This document shows, in pieces, positions 1 through 7,209 of a stretch of DNA of 16,161 bases (within the stretch, counting starts at the first letter, position 1; each line of letters opens with the position of its first letter). The stretch covers positions 1-16,161 of the forward strand of contig JAXJVS010000113.1 of assembly GCA_036308445.1 (NCBI GenBank). The letters are read 5' to 3'. The DNA comes from MGBC113645 sp036308445. GTDB lineage: Bacteria; Bacillota_I; Bacilli_A; Erysipelotrichales; Coprobacillaceae. The translations under genes were made by a program, and so were the position numbers. The notes beneath the pieces were generated by a model. It saw only the letters and a list, made by a program, of their open reading frames with translations, searched no databases and had not been told where the DNA came from.

Positions 1-1
1 A

Positions 2-349
2 ACTAAACCTTATGATGTAGCTTCGAACTTAGGAATTGTAACTACAGCTAAGACAAGACTTGGTTGTCCTTATAAGTGGGGAGCAACTGGTCCTACTAAG
101 TTTGACTGTTCAGGATTTACACAATGGGTATATAGAAAGAATGGAAAGAGTATCCCTCGTACTTCTGGAGCTCAGAAGAGTGGAGGAAGAGTCGTTTCAT
201 TATCTAATGTAAGACCGGGAGATATTGTATGGCGTCCAGGACATGTTGGTATTTATGTGGGTAACGGAACAGTTATTCACGCTCCACATACTGGTGCTGT
301 TGTAAGTTATACAAGATTAAGTGGTTTTACATGTGGTGTAAGATATTAA
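2..349 (+). CDS. NlpC/P60 cell-wall hydrolase, C-terminal part (5' end outside window)
   Basis: Only the last 115 residues are present; the reading frame is open from base 2 to the TAA at 347-349. The fragment is a complete NlpC/P60 catalytic domain. The nucleophile Cys lies in FDCSGF (fragment residue 36), the catalytic His in GHVGIYVG (81), and the third polar residue is probably His 93 in VIHAPH. Enzymes of this family cleave peptide bonds in peptidoglycan stem peptides, usually after export, with wall-binding or coiled-coil domains upstream of the catalytic domain. Those would lie outside the window, so substrate and localisation cannot be judged. A strong hairpin terminator follows 13 bases after the stop. 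The family call is secure; the specific role is open. Confidence 0.93.
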   Translation, partial: TKPYDVASNLGIVTTAKTRLGCPYKWGATGPTKFDCSGFTQWVYRKNGKSIPRTSGAQKSGGRVVSLSNVRPGDIVWRPGHVGIYVGNGTVIHAPHTGAVVSYTRLSGFTCGVRY

Positions 350-362
350 ACAAGCAATAATG

Positions 363-394
363 ACTGTAATGGAAACATTACAGTTTTTATTTTG
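363..394 (+). terminator. Rho-independent terminator after the NlpC/P60 gene
   Basis: A perfect 9-bp stem (ACTGTAATG with CATTACAGT) closes a GAAA tetraloop at 372-375 and is followed by a T-rich run. It separates the wall hydrolase from nnr. Confidence 0.9.
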
Positions 395-402
395 TCAAAA
401 TT

Positions 403-411
403 TGATATAAT
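403..411 (+). promoter_or_regulatory. Extended -10 promoter of nnr
   Basis: TGATATAAT is a perfect TGn plus TATAAT extended -10. There is no good -35 at the right spacing, as is usual for extended -10 promoters. The SD GAGGTG at 421-426 begins 9 nt after the -10, so the predicted leader is about 14 nt. Confidence 0.65.
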
Positions 412-431
412 AAAGATAACGAGGTGATTTT

Positions 432-1904
432 ATGTATATTGGTAGTCAAACTTTGATGAAAGAATATGATCAGGCATTACTTGATTATGGTTATAAGATT
501 GAAGAATTAGTTGATAAAGCAAGTGATTGTTTAATGAAACATTTTCATTCGCTAGATAATATTTGTGTTGTTTGTGGTATTGGAAATAATGGTGCTGATG
601 GATATTCATTGGCTGAAAAACTTTATAAAGAGCATAAAAATGTTTATGTGGTGGTTGTTGGTGAGCTAGAAAAGTTCTCTACTGCAGCATTGTACTATTA
701 CCAAAAATGTGATGATAATAATATGGAAATAGATTTTATAGACTATGATAATTTTGATTTTATTATTAAAAAGATGAGTCAATATGAAGTGATAGTTGAT
801 GCTATGTTTGGTTTTGGGTTGCATAGTGCTCCTAGAGGGATATTTCAAAGTGTTATAGAAGAAATTAATCAGTTCTATGATAAAGAAGTGATTGCGGTTG
901 ATATTCCTACTGGTTTAAACTGCAATACTGGTATTCCTTATCAAAGTGTTATATGTGCAACGAAAACTATCACTTTCTGTGCTTTGAAGGATGGTTTTCT
1001 AAATCCTGATAGCTGCGCTTTTACTGGTGAAGTTATTGTTGAATTATTAGATACAGCCGATTTAAGAAATCAAGTGGGTCTTTTTCAATTGTTTGAAGAA
1101 AAGGATGCTAAAATGATTCTTAAAGAAAGAGTATATGATGGACATAAGGGAACTTATGGTAGAATATTAAGTATAACTGGTTCATCTCAATATAAAGGAG
1201 CTGCTTTAATGAATGTTAAGGCTTCAGTCTATAGTGGCAGTGGGGTTGTTACATTGATGAGTGATGCTGATGTTAATAATACTTTAACTTGTTTTTGTCC
1301 TGAAGCGACTTCTATTTTAAGACCGCCAGTTTTAAGGAAAGAAGATTTTGATAAATATCAATCTATTTTAATTGGCTGTGGGATTGGTCTAGAAATAGAT
1401 TCTTATCGTTATGTTATTGATACCTTATCCCTATCGGATAAACCTCTTATTCTAGATGCAGATGCATTAACGATTTTAAGTTCTAATATGGATTTATTAA
1501 AGAAACAAAAAAGACCAATTATTTTAACTCCGCATATGGGTGAAATGAAACGATTAATTCATATAAATAATAATGATATTTTAAAGCTTGCCAAAGAATT
1601 CGCAAAAGAATATCATGTGATTCTTGTTTTAAAAGGACCTTATACAATAGTTACTGATGGTATTCATAATTATCGAGTTGCTAGTGGTAATAAAGCTATG
1701 GCAGTAGGAGGAATGGGAGATACTTTAGCGGGAATGATAAATAGTTTTGTAGGTCAAGGTTATAAAACAATAGAAGCTGTGTTATTGGCAGTTTATTTGC
1801 ATGGTTATTGTGGCGATATAATTGCTGAAAAATCTTATAGTGTTATTCCTTCGAAATTGATAGATGCAATACCTTTTGCAATGAAAAGATTATTAAAAGA
1901 TTAA
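432..1904 (+). CDS. nnr: Bifunctional NAD(P)HX epimerase / ADP-dependent NAD(P)HX dehydratase
   Basis: This cytosolic metabolite-repair enzyme restores NADH and NADPH from their hydrated, inactive forms. The 490 residues are the usual size of the fused protein. The N-terminal YjeF_N epimerase domain (about 1-215) shows GIGNNGADG at 49-57 (the common form is GNNGGDG), DAMFGFG and VDIPTGLN. The C-terminal ribokinase-like dehydratase domain (about 225-490) has KGTYGRILSITGSS, LTPHMGEM, LKGPYTIV and the nucleotide-binding GGMGDTLAGM. The ATG is supported by GAGGTG six bases upstream and by the promoter just before it. It is a single-gene unit, convergent with pgeF, and its TAA forms the foot of the shared terminator. 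The assignment is secure. Confidence 0.96.
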   Translation: MYIGSQTLMKEYDQALLDYGYKIEELVDKASDCLMKHFHSLDNICVVCGIGNNGADGYSLAEKLYKEHKNVYVVVVGELEKFSTAALYYYQKCDDNNMEIDFIDYDNFDFIIKKMSQYEVIVDAMFGFGLHSAPRGIFQSVIEEINQFYDKEVIAVDIPTGLNCNTGIPYQSVICATKTITFCALKDGFLNPDSCAFTGEVIVELLDTADLRNQVGLFQLFEEKDAKMILKERVYDGHKGTYGRILSITGSSQYKGAALMNVKASVYSGSGVVTLMSDADVNNTLTCFCPEATSILRPPVLRKEDFDKYQSILIGCGIGLEIDSYRYVIDTLSLSDKPLILDADALTILSSNMDLLKKQKRPIILTPHMGEMKRLIHINNNDILKLAKEFAKEYHVILVLKGPYTIVTDGIHNYRVASGNKAMAVGGMGDTLAGMINSFVGQGYKTIEAVLLAVYLHGYCGDIIAEKSYSVIPSKLIDAIPFAMKRLLKD

Positions 1905-1936
1905 TGACATTGGCGTTAGCCAATGTCATTTCTTTT
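1903..1936. terminator. Bidirectional terminator between nnr and pgeF
   Basis: A perfect 12-bp stem (1903-1914 with 1919-1930) closes the 4-base loop GTTA. T-rich runs follow on both strands (TTTCTTTT on plus; TTAATCTTTT on minus). The nnr TAA (1902-1904) lies at the foot of the stem, and the pgeF stop (1916-1918) lies in the loop. Confidence 0.93.
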
Positions 1937-2683
1937 AATAATAGTGATATTTCTTAATTGTGTTTTTTCTTTACGATAACTAAAGAATAAATCGTTGTTT
2001 TCTATTGTGCAGTATGGCGAAACAGTAATATTTTCTTCTTTTACTTTGAGATTAAGAAGTTGCTGTTTAATGAGTCCTTTACTGTTTAATAAATACGAAT
2101 TTTCATCTTTTTTGCTGTAGAAAGATGAAGTGTCAAAAGACATCTTTTTAACCATATCAATAATATCATCTTTTGCTTCAAAATTTCTTTCTTCAATTGA
2201 AGGACCAATATAAGCATATATATGTTCAGGATTGCAGTGTTCATTTTCAATAAGATGCTTAGTTACTTTGCCAACGATTTCTGTAACGGTACCTTTCCAT
2301 CCTGAATGTATTTCAGCAACGATTTTTTGATCTCTACAATAAAGAAGAACAGGACAGCAATCAGCATGAAATGATAATAAATAAAGATTACTATCTTTTG
2401 TATACATGGCATCATAGTTATCAAAAGCATCATCTTTGCTGTACATTCCTTTTCCGCCATCTTTTAAAGAGACTTTAATAAAATGAGTTGAATGTTTTTG
2501 AATGGTTGCAACCATATGATCTAAATCAGTATTAAGATGATCTGCTAAGGCTCTTCTATTTTTTAATACTTGTTCATGATTTTCATCATTGAAACTCATA
2601 TTGAAGGGTAGATTAGTATCACCGATTTTTGTTGTTGTATATGCTTCAATTTCATTGAAGCAATTCCAAGGTATTAATTTCAT
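1916..2683 (-). CDS. pgeF: YfiH/LACC1-family protein (peptidoglycan editing factor / purine nucleoside phosphorylase-type)
   Basis: The 255-residue protein has the full length of the former 'multicopper polyphenol oxidase' family (YlmD in Bacillus, YfiH in E. coli). The metal-site motifs are intact: QKHSTH (62-67), HADCCPVLL (H106 and C109) and HSGWKG (126-131), giving a likely His64/Cys109/His126 zinc triad. GPSIEERNFE and a C-terminal SYRKEKTQLRN follow. Relatives have purine nucleoside phosphorylase/adenosine deaminase activity, and E. coli YfiH prevents misincorporation of amino acids into peptidoglycan; which role applies here is unknown. The start has a GAAAGGAG SD (complement of 2688-2695) five bases upstream. 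In many Firmicutes this gene sits in the division cluster; here it stands alone, convergent with nnr. Confidence 0.9.
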   Translation of the reverse strand: MKLIPWNCFNEIEAYTTTKIGDTNLPFNMSFNDENHEQVLKNRRALADHLNTDLDHMVATIQKHSTHFIKVSLKDGGKGMYSKDDAFDNYDAMYTKDSNLYLLSFHADCCPVLLYCRDQKIVAEIHSGWKGTVTEIVGKVTKHLIENEHCNPEHIYAYIGPSIEERNFEAKDDIIDMVKKMSFDTSSFYSKKDENSYLLNSKGLIKQQLLNLKVKEENITVSPYCTIENNDLFFSYRKEKTQLRNITIIKRNDIG

Positions 2684-2703
2684 AAAACTCCTTTCATTTG
2701 CCC

Positions 2704-2732
2704 TACCTTTTTTTTATGTTTTACATACTATA
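2704..2732 (+). promoter_or_regulatory. Sigma-K-like sporulation promoter of the cysteine-rich gene
   Basis: TACC (2704-2707), a 16-bp spacer, and CATACTATA (2724-2732). The Bacillus sigma-K consensus is mACm, about 16 bp, CATAnnnTA, so only the first -35 base differs. CATACTAT also matches 7 of 8 bases of the sigma-E -10. A sigma-A reading (TATAAA at 2729-2734) has no matching -35. Inferred by motif only. Confidence 0.5.
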
Positions 2733-2753
2733 AAATTGAAGGAGGGATCATTA

Positions 2754-3089
2754 ATGTATAATCAATCTTGTGGATGTCAAAACAATTATTCTACACAAAA
2801 TAGTGGATATAATCGTCCTAGACAATCATGTGGATGTCAGAACATGTCATCATGCAATTGTAATAATTGGATGAGTCAATGGGGACAATCATGCTGTAAT
2901 GATTGTGTCAATGGTTGTCCTAGACCACAGCCGTTAGTAGCACCTCGACGTGTTTGTGTATCACAACAGATTACACCAGTAGCACAACCGGTTATATGTC
3001 CAGTTGAATGTCGTAGAGTAAATCGTTGTATGTACTATCCGGTATTTTATCCTCAATATGAGCAAACTAGTGTAAATATGCCATATTAG
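2754..3089 (+). CDS. Small cysteine-rich protein, spore-coat-like
   Basis: The protein has 111 residues, 14 of them Cys (about 13%), plus many Gln, Asn, Pro and Tyr and no signal peptide or membrane segment. QSCGCQN occurs twice (residues 4-10 and 24-30), followed by SCNC, SCC and a Pro/Arg/Cys half ending in a Tyr/Pro-rich tail. Small Cys-rich, Tyr-rich proteins of this style are typical of spore coats, where they cross-link; the C-terminal half recalls CotD-type proteins, but I cannot claim homology. The ATG at 2754 is chosen because GAAGGAGGG (2738-2746) precedes it; a longer open frame from 2589 would run over pgeF and the promoter. Its TAG overlaps the end of convergent rqcH by 4 bases. 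The sigma-K-like promoter supports a mother-cell coat role. Confidence 0.8.
   Translation: MYNQSCGCQNNYSTQNSGYNRPRQSCGCQNMSSCNCNNWMSQWGQSCCNDCVNGCPRPQPLVAPRRVCVSQQITPVAQPVICPVECRRVNRCMYYPVFYPQYEQTSVNMPY
2763..2843 (+). repeat. Two in-gene copies of the QSCGCQN coding motif
   Basis: The 21-base units at 2763-2783 and 2823-2843 match at 19 of 21 positions and encode the same heptapeptide. They suggest internal duplication within the cysteine-rich gene. Confidence 0.7.
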
Positions 3090-4729
3090 TTCATTTTAGT
3101 TATTTCGTCTAAAAATGTTTCATCTGGATCAATATAAATTGTTTTGTAATGATCTAAAATCACTTGTCCTGGTTTTTTACCATTTGGTTTCTTTAATGTC
3201 TTTATTGAAGTATAATTCACCGGCACTGATGAACTTTTCTTCCCTTTAGAATAATAAGCAGCAATTTTACTTGCTAATCTTATTGTATATTCATCTAATT
3301 GTTCACTATGCACAACCACATGGCTACCAGGCATATCTTTAACATGGAACCATATATCGTTCTTGTTAGCTAGATGAAAAGTCAAATAATCATTTTGTAT
3401 GTTATTTTTACCAATATAAATAATTATATTGTCTTTGGTTAAATAAGTCTCTATATGAGGCTTATTTTTCTTTTTAGGTAATTGTTTAATTTTCTTCTTT
3501 TTTAGATAACCTTGATTTTCTAATTCTTCTTTAATTTCTAATGCATCATAATATGTTGCATTCTCCATAGCAACCATCAAAGAATCAAAGTATTGTATTT
3601 CTTCTTTTGTTTTTTCTATCTGTTCATTAATGAATTGTATAGAGTTTTTTGCTTTCGTGTATTTTTGAAAATATTTTTTGGCATTTCCTTTACCATCTAA
3701 TTTTTCGTCTAATTCGATAGTCAAAAGATGACCATCATAATAATTTTCTACGTCTATTGATTTCATTCCTTTTTGAATCAGATGTAATGAAGCATACAAC
3801 AATTCACCTTTTAATTTTAATTCTTCACTGTTTTGAGAATCGAATAAACTTTTTTCTAGTTTATTTAATTTGTTAATGTTTTTACTATATTCGTTTTGAA
3901 TATATTTTGATAAATCTGATGTTTGTTGTTTGATTCTATCTTTTTGATCAATAAGATCAAAATGTTTATCTAATCCTTCTGACAAACTATATTCATGATA
4001 TGAATGACTTAAATATGTTAAAGGGATGATATGAAAGTATTCTTTATCATTTATCTTATGGATATATAAAGATTGACTCTCTTTTATCATTTCCATTATT
4101 TCTTTAAAACTTTCACCTTTATTTAATCGATACTCAATTTCATTAGATAACTCAGGAGAAAAACCTTGATATACCTTTGTGAAGTTTTCAGTGACTTTAT
4201 TTTCACTTGTTTCAAAAGGATTGATTTTACTGATGAGAGGTGGTAGAGAATAGATAGCCCCAGGCTGTAAGATACGAGTACTGACACTAGGAGAAATTCT
4301 TTTTAAACAATCAATAATCTTACCGTCATCATATGTTAATACAAAATTAGAATGTTTACCCATAATCTCTACATAAACATGATAAACAACAGCATCGCCT
4401 AATTCATTTCTACCTGCTATTTCCATGTGTACAATACGTTCCAATTGAATCTGTTCAATATTAAAGATATATCCTCCTTCTAAATGTTTTCTTAAAAGCA
4501 TTGTTAGAGAGGATGGAAAATCAGGAGTAGGATAGCTTAAAGAAGTTAATTGTAATCTTGCATACATTGGATGTATGGAAACTAATAGCTTTTTGTTTGT
4601 TCCTTGACTTCTTATTGTCATAAGTATTTCATTTTTAGAAATACAATAAATTTTGTTGATTCTACCTTTTAAAATTTCTTTGTTTAATTGTGATGTCACT
4701 CTTGACATCATCATTCCATCATATACCAT
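3086..4729 (-). CDS. rqcH: RqcH, NFACT-family ribosome quality control factor
   Basis: The 547-residue protein is homologous to Rqc2/NEMF and Bacillus RqcH (YloA; also called fibronectin-binding protein FbpA/PavA). RqcH binds the obstructed 50S subunit and recruits tRNA-Ala to add C-terminal Ala tails that mark stalled nascent chains. Evidence: NFACT-N start MVYDGMMM, TMLLRKHLEGG and EIMGKHSNF (with the PGxxYxxPP type downstream), a Lys/Glu-rich coiled-coil centre, and the NFACT-R domain with DIWFHVKDMPGSHVVV. The start at 4729 gives the family N-terminus and has GGTGAT just upstream; an in-frame ATG at 4774 would add 15 residues running through the promoter. Oddity: the conserved Asp-Arg pair is Glu97-Arg98 (codon GAA at 4439-4441). 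It is divergent from gmk. Confidence 0.95.
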   Translation of the reverse strand: MVYDGMMMSRVTSQLNKEILKGRINKIYCISKNEILMTIRSQGTNKKLLVSIHPMYARLQLTSLSYPTPDFPSSLTMLLRKHLEGGYIFNIEQIQLERIVHMEIAGRNELGDAVVYHVYVEIMGKHSNFVLTYDDGKIIDCLKRISPSVSTRILQPGAIYSLPPLISKINPFETSENKVTENFTKVYQGFSPELSNEIEYRLNKGESFKEIMEMIKESQSLYIHKINDKEYFHIIPLTYLSHSYHEYSLSEGLDKHFDLIDQKDRIKQQTSDLSKYIQNEYSKNINKLNKLEKSLFDSQNSEELKLKGELLYASLHLIQKGMKSIDVENYYDGHLLTIELDEKLDGKGNAKKYFQKYTKAKNSIQFINEQIEKTKEEIQYFDSLMVAMENATYYDALEIKEELENQGYLKKKKIKQLPKKKNKPHIETYLTKDNIIIYIGKNNIQNDYLTFHLANKNDIWFHVKDMPGSHVVVHSEQLDEYTIRLASKIAAYYSKGKKSSSVPVNYTSIKTLKKPNGKKPGQVILDHYKTIYIDPDETFLDEITKMN

Positions 4730-4745
4730 ATTATCACCATAAATA

Positions 4746-4754
4746 AGTATAACA
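4746..4754 (-). promoter_or_regulatory. Extended -10 promoter of rqcH
   Basis: On the minus strand TGTTATACT is TGn plus TATACT. The SD GGTGAT (complement of 4733-4738) starts 7 nt further on, placing the predicted transcript start at the SD. It lies back to back with the gmk promoter. Confidence 0.6.
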
Positions 4755-4767
4755 TATTTAAAAAGAA

Positions 4768-4796
4768 TTGACATTAAACATTTGTTAATGTATGAT
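4768..4796 (+). promoter_or_regulatory. Sigma-A promoter of gmk
   Basis: Consensus TTGACA (4768-4773), a 17-bp spacer and TATGAT (4791-4796, 5 of 6). This is the best sigma-A promoter in the window. Only 13 bp separate its -35 from the minus-strand extended -10 of rqcH. Confidence 0.85.
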
Positions 4797-4820
4797 TTTC
4801 AAAAAAGGATGGTGTAGGTA

Positions 4821-5387
4821 GTGTCAAGGGGATTATTAATTATTTTAAGTGGGCCTAGTGGAGTAGGAAAAGGGACTGTTAGAGAAGAATTATTTAAAGA
4901 TGAATCTTTAAATCTAGCATATTCTATTTCAATGACTACACGTCAAGCTAGACCTAAAGAAAAAAATGGAATAGATTATTTCTTTGTAAGTACTGATGAA
5001 TTCGAAAAGAAAATTGAGAATGGTGAATTATTAGAATATGCAAAATTCGTAGGTAATTATTATGGTACACCTAAGAATTATGTAGATGAATTATTAGAAC
5101 AAGGAAAAAATGTTGTATTGGAAATTGAAGTTCAAGGTGCTCTTCAGGTTATGGAAAAATGTAAAGATGCACTTACTATTTTCTTAGTACCACCTAGTTT
5201 TGAAGAACTAGAAAGAAGAATTCGTGGTAGAAGAACGGAAGCTGAAGAAGTTGTAAGAGAACGTCTAGATAAAGCAAGAAAGGAAATAGCAACTAAAGAT
5301 GAATATAAATATGTTGTTGAAAATGATAACGTCTTAGCTGCAAAAGAGAAAATTGCAAAAATTATTAAAGAAAATCTTGAAGCCTAG
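4821..5387 (+). CDS. gmk: Guanylate kinase
   Basis: Gmk phosphorylates GMP and dGMP to the diphosphates with ATP, an essential step in guanine nucleotide supply. The 188 residues are slightly below the usual ~200. The P-loop GPSGVGKGT is at 11-19, followed by the GMP-binding region TTRQARPKEKNGIDYFFV and LEIEVQGALQV. The start codon is GTG; the ATG at 4809 in the same frame is closed by TAG two codons later, so it cannot be used. The SD is AAAGGAT about 10 bases upstream. The proximity to rqcH is common in Firmicutes, but rpoZ, coaBC and priA, which often follow gmk, are absent here: a terminator containing the gmk stop codon ends the unit. Confidence 0.96.
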   Translation: MSRGLLIILSGPSGVGKGTVREELFKDESLNLAYSISMTTRQARPKEKNGIDYFFVSTDEFEKKIENGELLEYAKFVGNYYGTPKNYVDELLEQGKNVVLEIEVQGALQVMEKCKDALTIFLVPPSFEELERRIRGRRTEAEEVVRERLDKARKEIATKDEYKYVVENDNVLAAKEKIAKIIKENLEA

Positions 5388-5402
5388 AGATAGGCTTTTT
5401 TT
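5380..5402 (+). terminator. Rho-independent terminator of gmk
   Basis: A 7-bp stem (AAGCCTA with TAGGCTT) closes a GAGA tetraloop (5387-5390) and ends in a T run. The gmk TAG (5385-5387) is inside the hairpin. Confidence 0.9.
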
Positions 5403-5594
5403 GTTGTTTATGGTTAATGGTGAATTTCTTTGAAACTTGGAATAATATCTTTAAATTTTAGGTATTTTTTGTAGATGGTAGAAAAATGAAAACCATAGAT
5501 AGAGTACTGATATAAATGAACTGTTTGGTTAAATAATCATTTATCTCGATTTTTTTTAGATTGAAATTAAATCTTATGTTGTATTGAATTCTTG
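5403..5594. other. Intergenic stretch between gmk terminator and dacB promoter
   Basis: AT-rich sequence. I see only ORFs of about ten codons without an SD, and weak imperfect inverted repeats (for example ATGGT at 5475-5479 with ACCAT about 16 bases on). No RNA gene or convincing regulatory element is recognisable. Confidence 0.4.
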
Positions 5595-5622
5595 TTATAT
5601 TATTTATTTTTTTTCATACATT
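5595..5622 (+). promoter_or_regulatory. Sigma-E-type sporulation promoter of the dacB-spmA-spmB operon
   Basis: The -10 CATACATT (5615-5622) matches the Bacillus sigma-E consensus CATACAnT exactly. The -35 TTATATT (5595-5601) matches kmATATT at 6 of 7 with a 13-bp spacer. In B. subtilis the dacB-spmA-spmB operon is sigma-E controlled, so motif and context agree. The SD (5628) lies only 5 nt after the -10. Confidence 0.75.
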
Positions 5623-5636
5623 GTATTGGTGATAAA

Positions 5637-6650
5637 ATGAAAAGAATAATTATATGTTTATGTTTGATAATAATCAGCGTTCAAAATGTTAAAGCTGTTG
5701 ATTTTGTTGGTAAAAGTTATATTGTTATGGATACTTACAATGGTATTGTTTTAGAAGAACAAAATGCTTATTATGTTCAAAGTGTTGCTTCTATATCAAA
5801 AATCATGACTGCAATAATCGCTATAGAAAATGGCAATTTAAAAGATGAGTATACTATTGGTGAAGAAGTTAATAAGGCTTGGGGGAGTGGGGTATATATA
5901 CATATAGGAGATAAGATAACTTTACAGGATCTTTTATATGGTTTGATGCTTAGAAGTGGCAATGATGCTGCCATGTGTATTGCTGTTAATGTTGGTGGGA
6001 GTCTAGACAAATTTGTAGAGATGATGAATCAAAAGGCTAAAGAGTTAAATATGGAACATACAATTTTTTCTAATCCCACAGGATTGGATGAAGAAGATGA
6101 AGGGAATCAGTCTTGTGTTTATGATATGGCATTATTAATGAAGTACGCCTCTCAGAATTCTATTTTCAATGATATTGTTGATACTAAGGAGTATAAACGA
6201 TTAGACGGTAATGGTGTATGGCATAATAAAAATAGATTATTAGATGAGTATGAATATTGTGTTGGGGGTAAAACGGGTTTTACTAAGAAGGCAAAAAGAA
6301 CATTGGTTACAAGAGCAATTAAGAATGATGTTTCTCTTACAATTGTAACTTTTAATTGTGGTGATGATTTTGAGTTTCATAAATTAAAATATGAAGAATG
6401 TTTTGATAATTATCAAAATCATTTTTTGCTATCTAAAGGGATTTATGAATACAATGGTCATAGTTTTTTGATTGATGAAGATATTTATTGTTTAGAAGGT
6501 AAAAAAGAAGAAGTGAGCTTTTCATTTTATGGCAATCAGATTCAGCTGAAATATAAAGATAAGACTATTAAAACGTTTAAGAAAAGAAGTGTTATACAAA
6601 TTATATTTGATTATTGGCGTATTTTACTAGGGGAAATGGTGAATGGCTAA
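5637..6650 (+). CDS. dacB: D-alanyl-D-alanine carboxypeptidase, DacB-type (spore cortex PBP5*)
   Basis: This is a serine D,D-peptidase of the S11 family that trims the terminal D-Ala of peptidoglycan stem peptides; next to spmAB it most likely acts on the spore cortex from the mother-cell side. The 337 residues begin with a signal peptide (MKRIIICLCLIIISVQNVKA, cleavage near A20). Catalytic motifs: S52-I-S-K55, S107-G-N109 and K212-T-G214. The ATG at 5637 is chosen over an in-frame start at 5592 because it follows GGTGAT and begins a clean signal peptide; the longer form would cover the promoter. It is shorter than B. subtilis DacB (about 380), and I see no strong C-terminal membrane helix. 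It overlaps spmA by 8 bases, so translation is probably coupled. Confidence 0.9.
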   Translation: MKRIIICLCLIIISVQNVKAVDFVGKSYIVMDTYNGIVLEEQNAYYVQSVASISKIMTAIIAIENGNLKDEYTIGEEVNKAWGSGVYIHIGDKITLQDLLYGLMLRSGNDAAMCIAVNVGGSLDKFVEMMNQKAKELNMEHTIFSNPTGLDEEDEGNQSCVYDMALLMKYASQNSIFNDIVDTKEYKRLDGNGVWHNKNRLLDEYEYCVGGKTGFTKKAKRTLVTRAIKNDVSLTIVTFNCGDDFEFHKLKYEECFDNYQNHFLLSKGIYEYNGHSFLIDEDIYCLEGKKEEVSFSFYGNQIQLKYKDKTIKTFKKRSVIQIIFDYWRILLGEMVNG

Positions 6651-7209
6651 GATATGGAAATATGGTATGGTTATCTTCTTTGTTTATGCATTGTTTTCTC
6701 ATAATGAGGATCAATTGATGAATAGTATTATGGAAACTCCGGCTATTGCTTTTGAATTGGTGCTAACTTTGATTTTGTCAGCATGTTTATGGAATGGCTT
6801 TTTAAATATTATTGAAAAAAGTGGCTTTATGAACTATCTCTCTTTTGTTTTGAAACCGTTATTAAAAATAATTTATGGTTCTATTATTCAAAGAAAAGAT
6901 GTCTATGCTTATATCAGTTCTAATATAATTGCTAATCTATTAGGATTAGGAACATTAGCTACAGTTAGTGGGTTAAAAGCTTTTAAAAAGTTAGATGAAT
7001 ATAATACTCATAGTTATCCTAGTAGAGAAATGTTGACGTTAGTGATTATGAATACGGTTGGGATAACTTTATTTCCTTCTTCTTTATTAATGTTGAGACA
7101 ACAGTTTGGTAGTACTCATTTGTATCAGTTCTATCCCTACATGATTATTATTTCATTATCAGTATTAATGATAGGTTTAATTATTCAAAGGATGATTGAT
7201 CATGAATAA
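6643..7209 (+). CDS. spmA: Spore maturation protein A (nucleoside-recognition/GATE domain)
   Basis: The 188-residue membrane protein corresponds to B. subtilis SpmA (about 196), which with SpmB is needed for full dehydration of the spore core; its mechanism is unknown. Hydrophobic segments lie near 10-20, 35-52, 85-105 and 160-182. Family signatures include GFLNIIEKSG, KPLLKIIY, SNIIANLLGLGTLAT with SGLKA, and NTVGITLFPSSLLMLR, each aligning by eye with SpmA. The gene starts within the end of dacB and its last 8 bases overlap spmB, the tight coupling expected of a stoichiometric pair. Expression is probably from the sigma-E promoter before dacB. Confidence 0.92.
   Translation: MAKIWKYGMVIFFVYALFSHNEDQLMNSIMETPAIAFELVLTLILSACLWNGFLNIIEKSGFMNYLSFVLKPLLKIIYGSIIQRKDVYAYISSNIIANLLGLGTLATVSGLKAFKKLDEYNTHSYPSREMLTLVIMNTVGITLFPSSLLMLRQQFGSTHLYQFYPYMIIISLSVLMIGLIIQRMIDHE

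Noticed and set aside
2..349. Phage endolysin or toxin-type NlpC domain
   Set aside because: No phage or polymorphic-toxin context within the window; an ordinary cell-wall hydrolase is the simpler reading, though the N-terminus is not visible.
666..848. Minus-strand ORF inside nnr, and similar shadows at 2263-2460, 5777-6010, 8525-8731, 9253-9444 and 12776-12964
   Set aside because: All lack an SD and, apart from the mainly intergenic 9253-9444, lie largely or wholly antisense to well-supported genes; none has recognisable protein features.
2589..2753. Upstream extension of the cysteine-rich ORF
   Set aside because: It overlaps pgeF antisense and crosses the promoter; a strong SD marks the ATG at 2754.
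4730..4774. Longer N-terminus for rqcH starting at ATG 4774
   Set aside because: The extra 15 residues run over the extended -10 promoter; the family N-terminus (MVYDG) starts at 4729 with an SD just before it.
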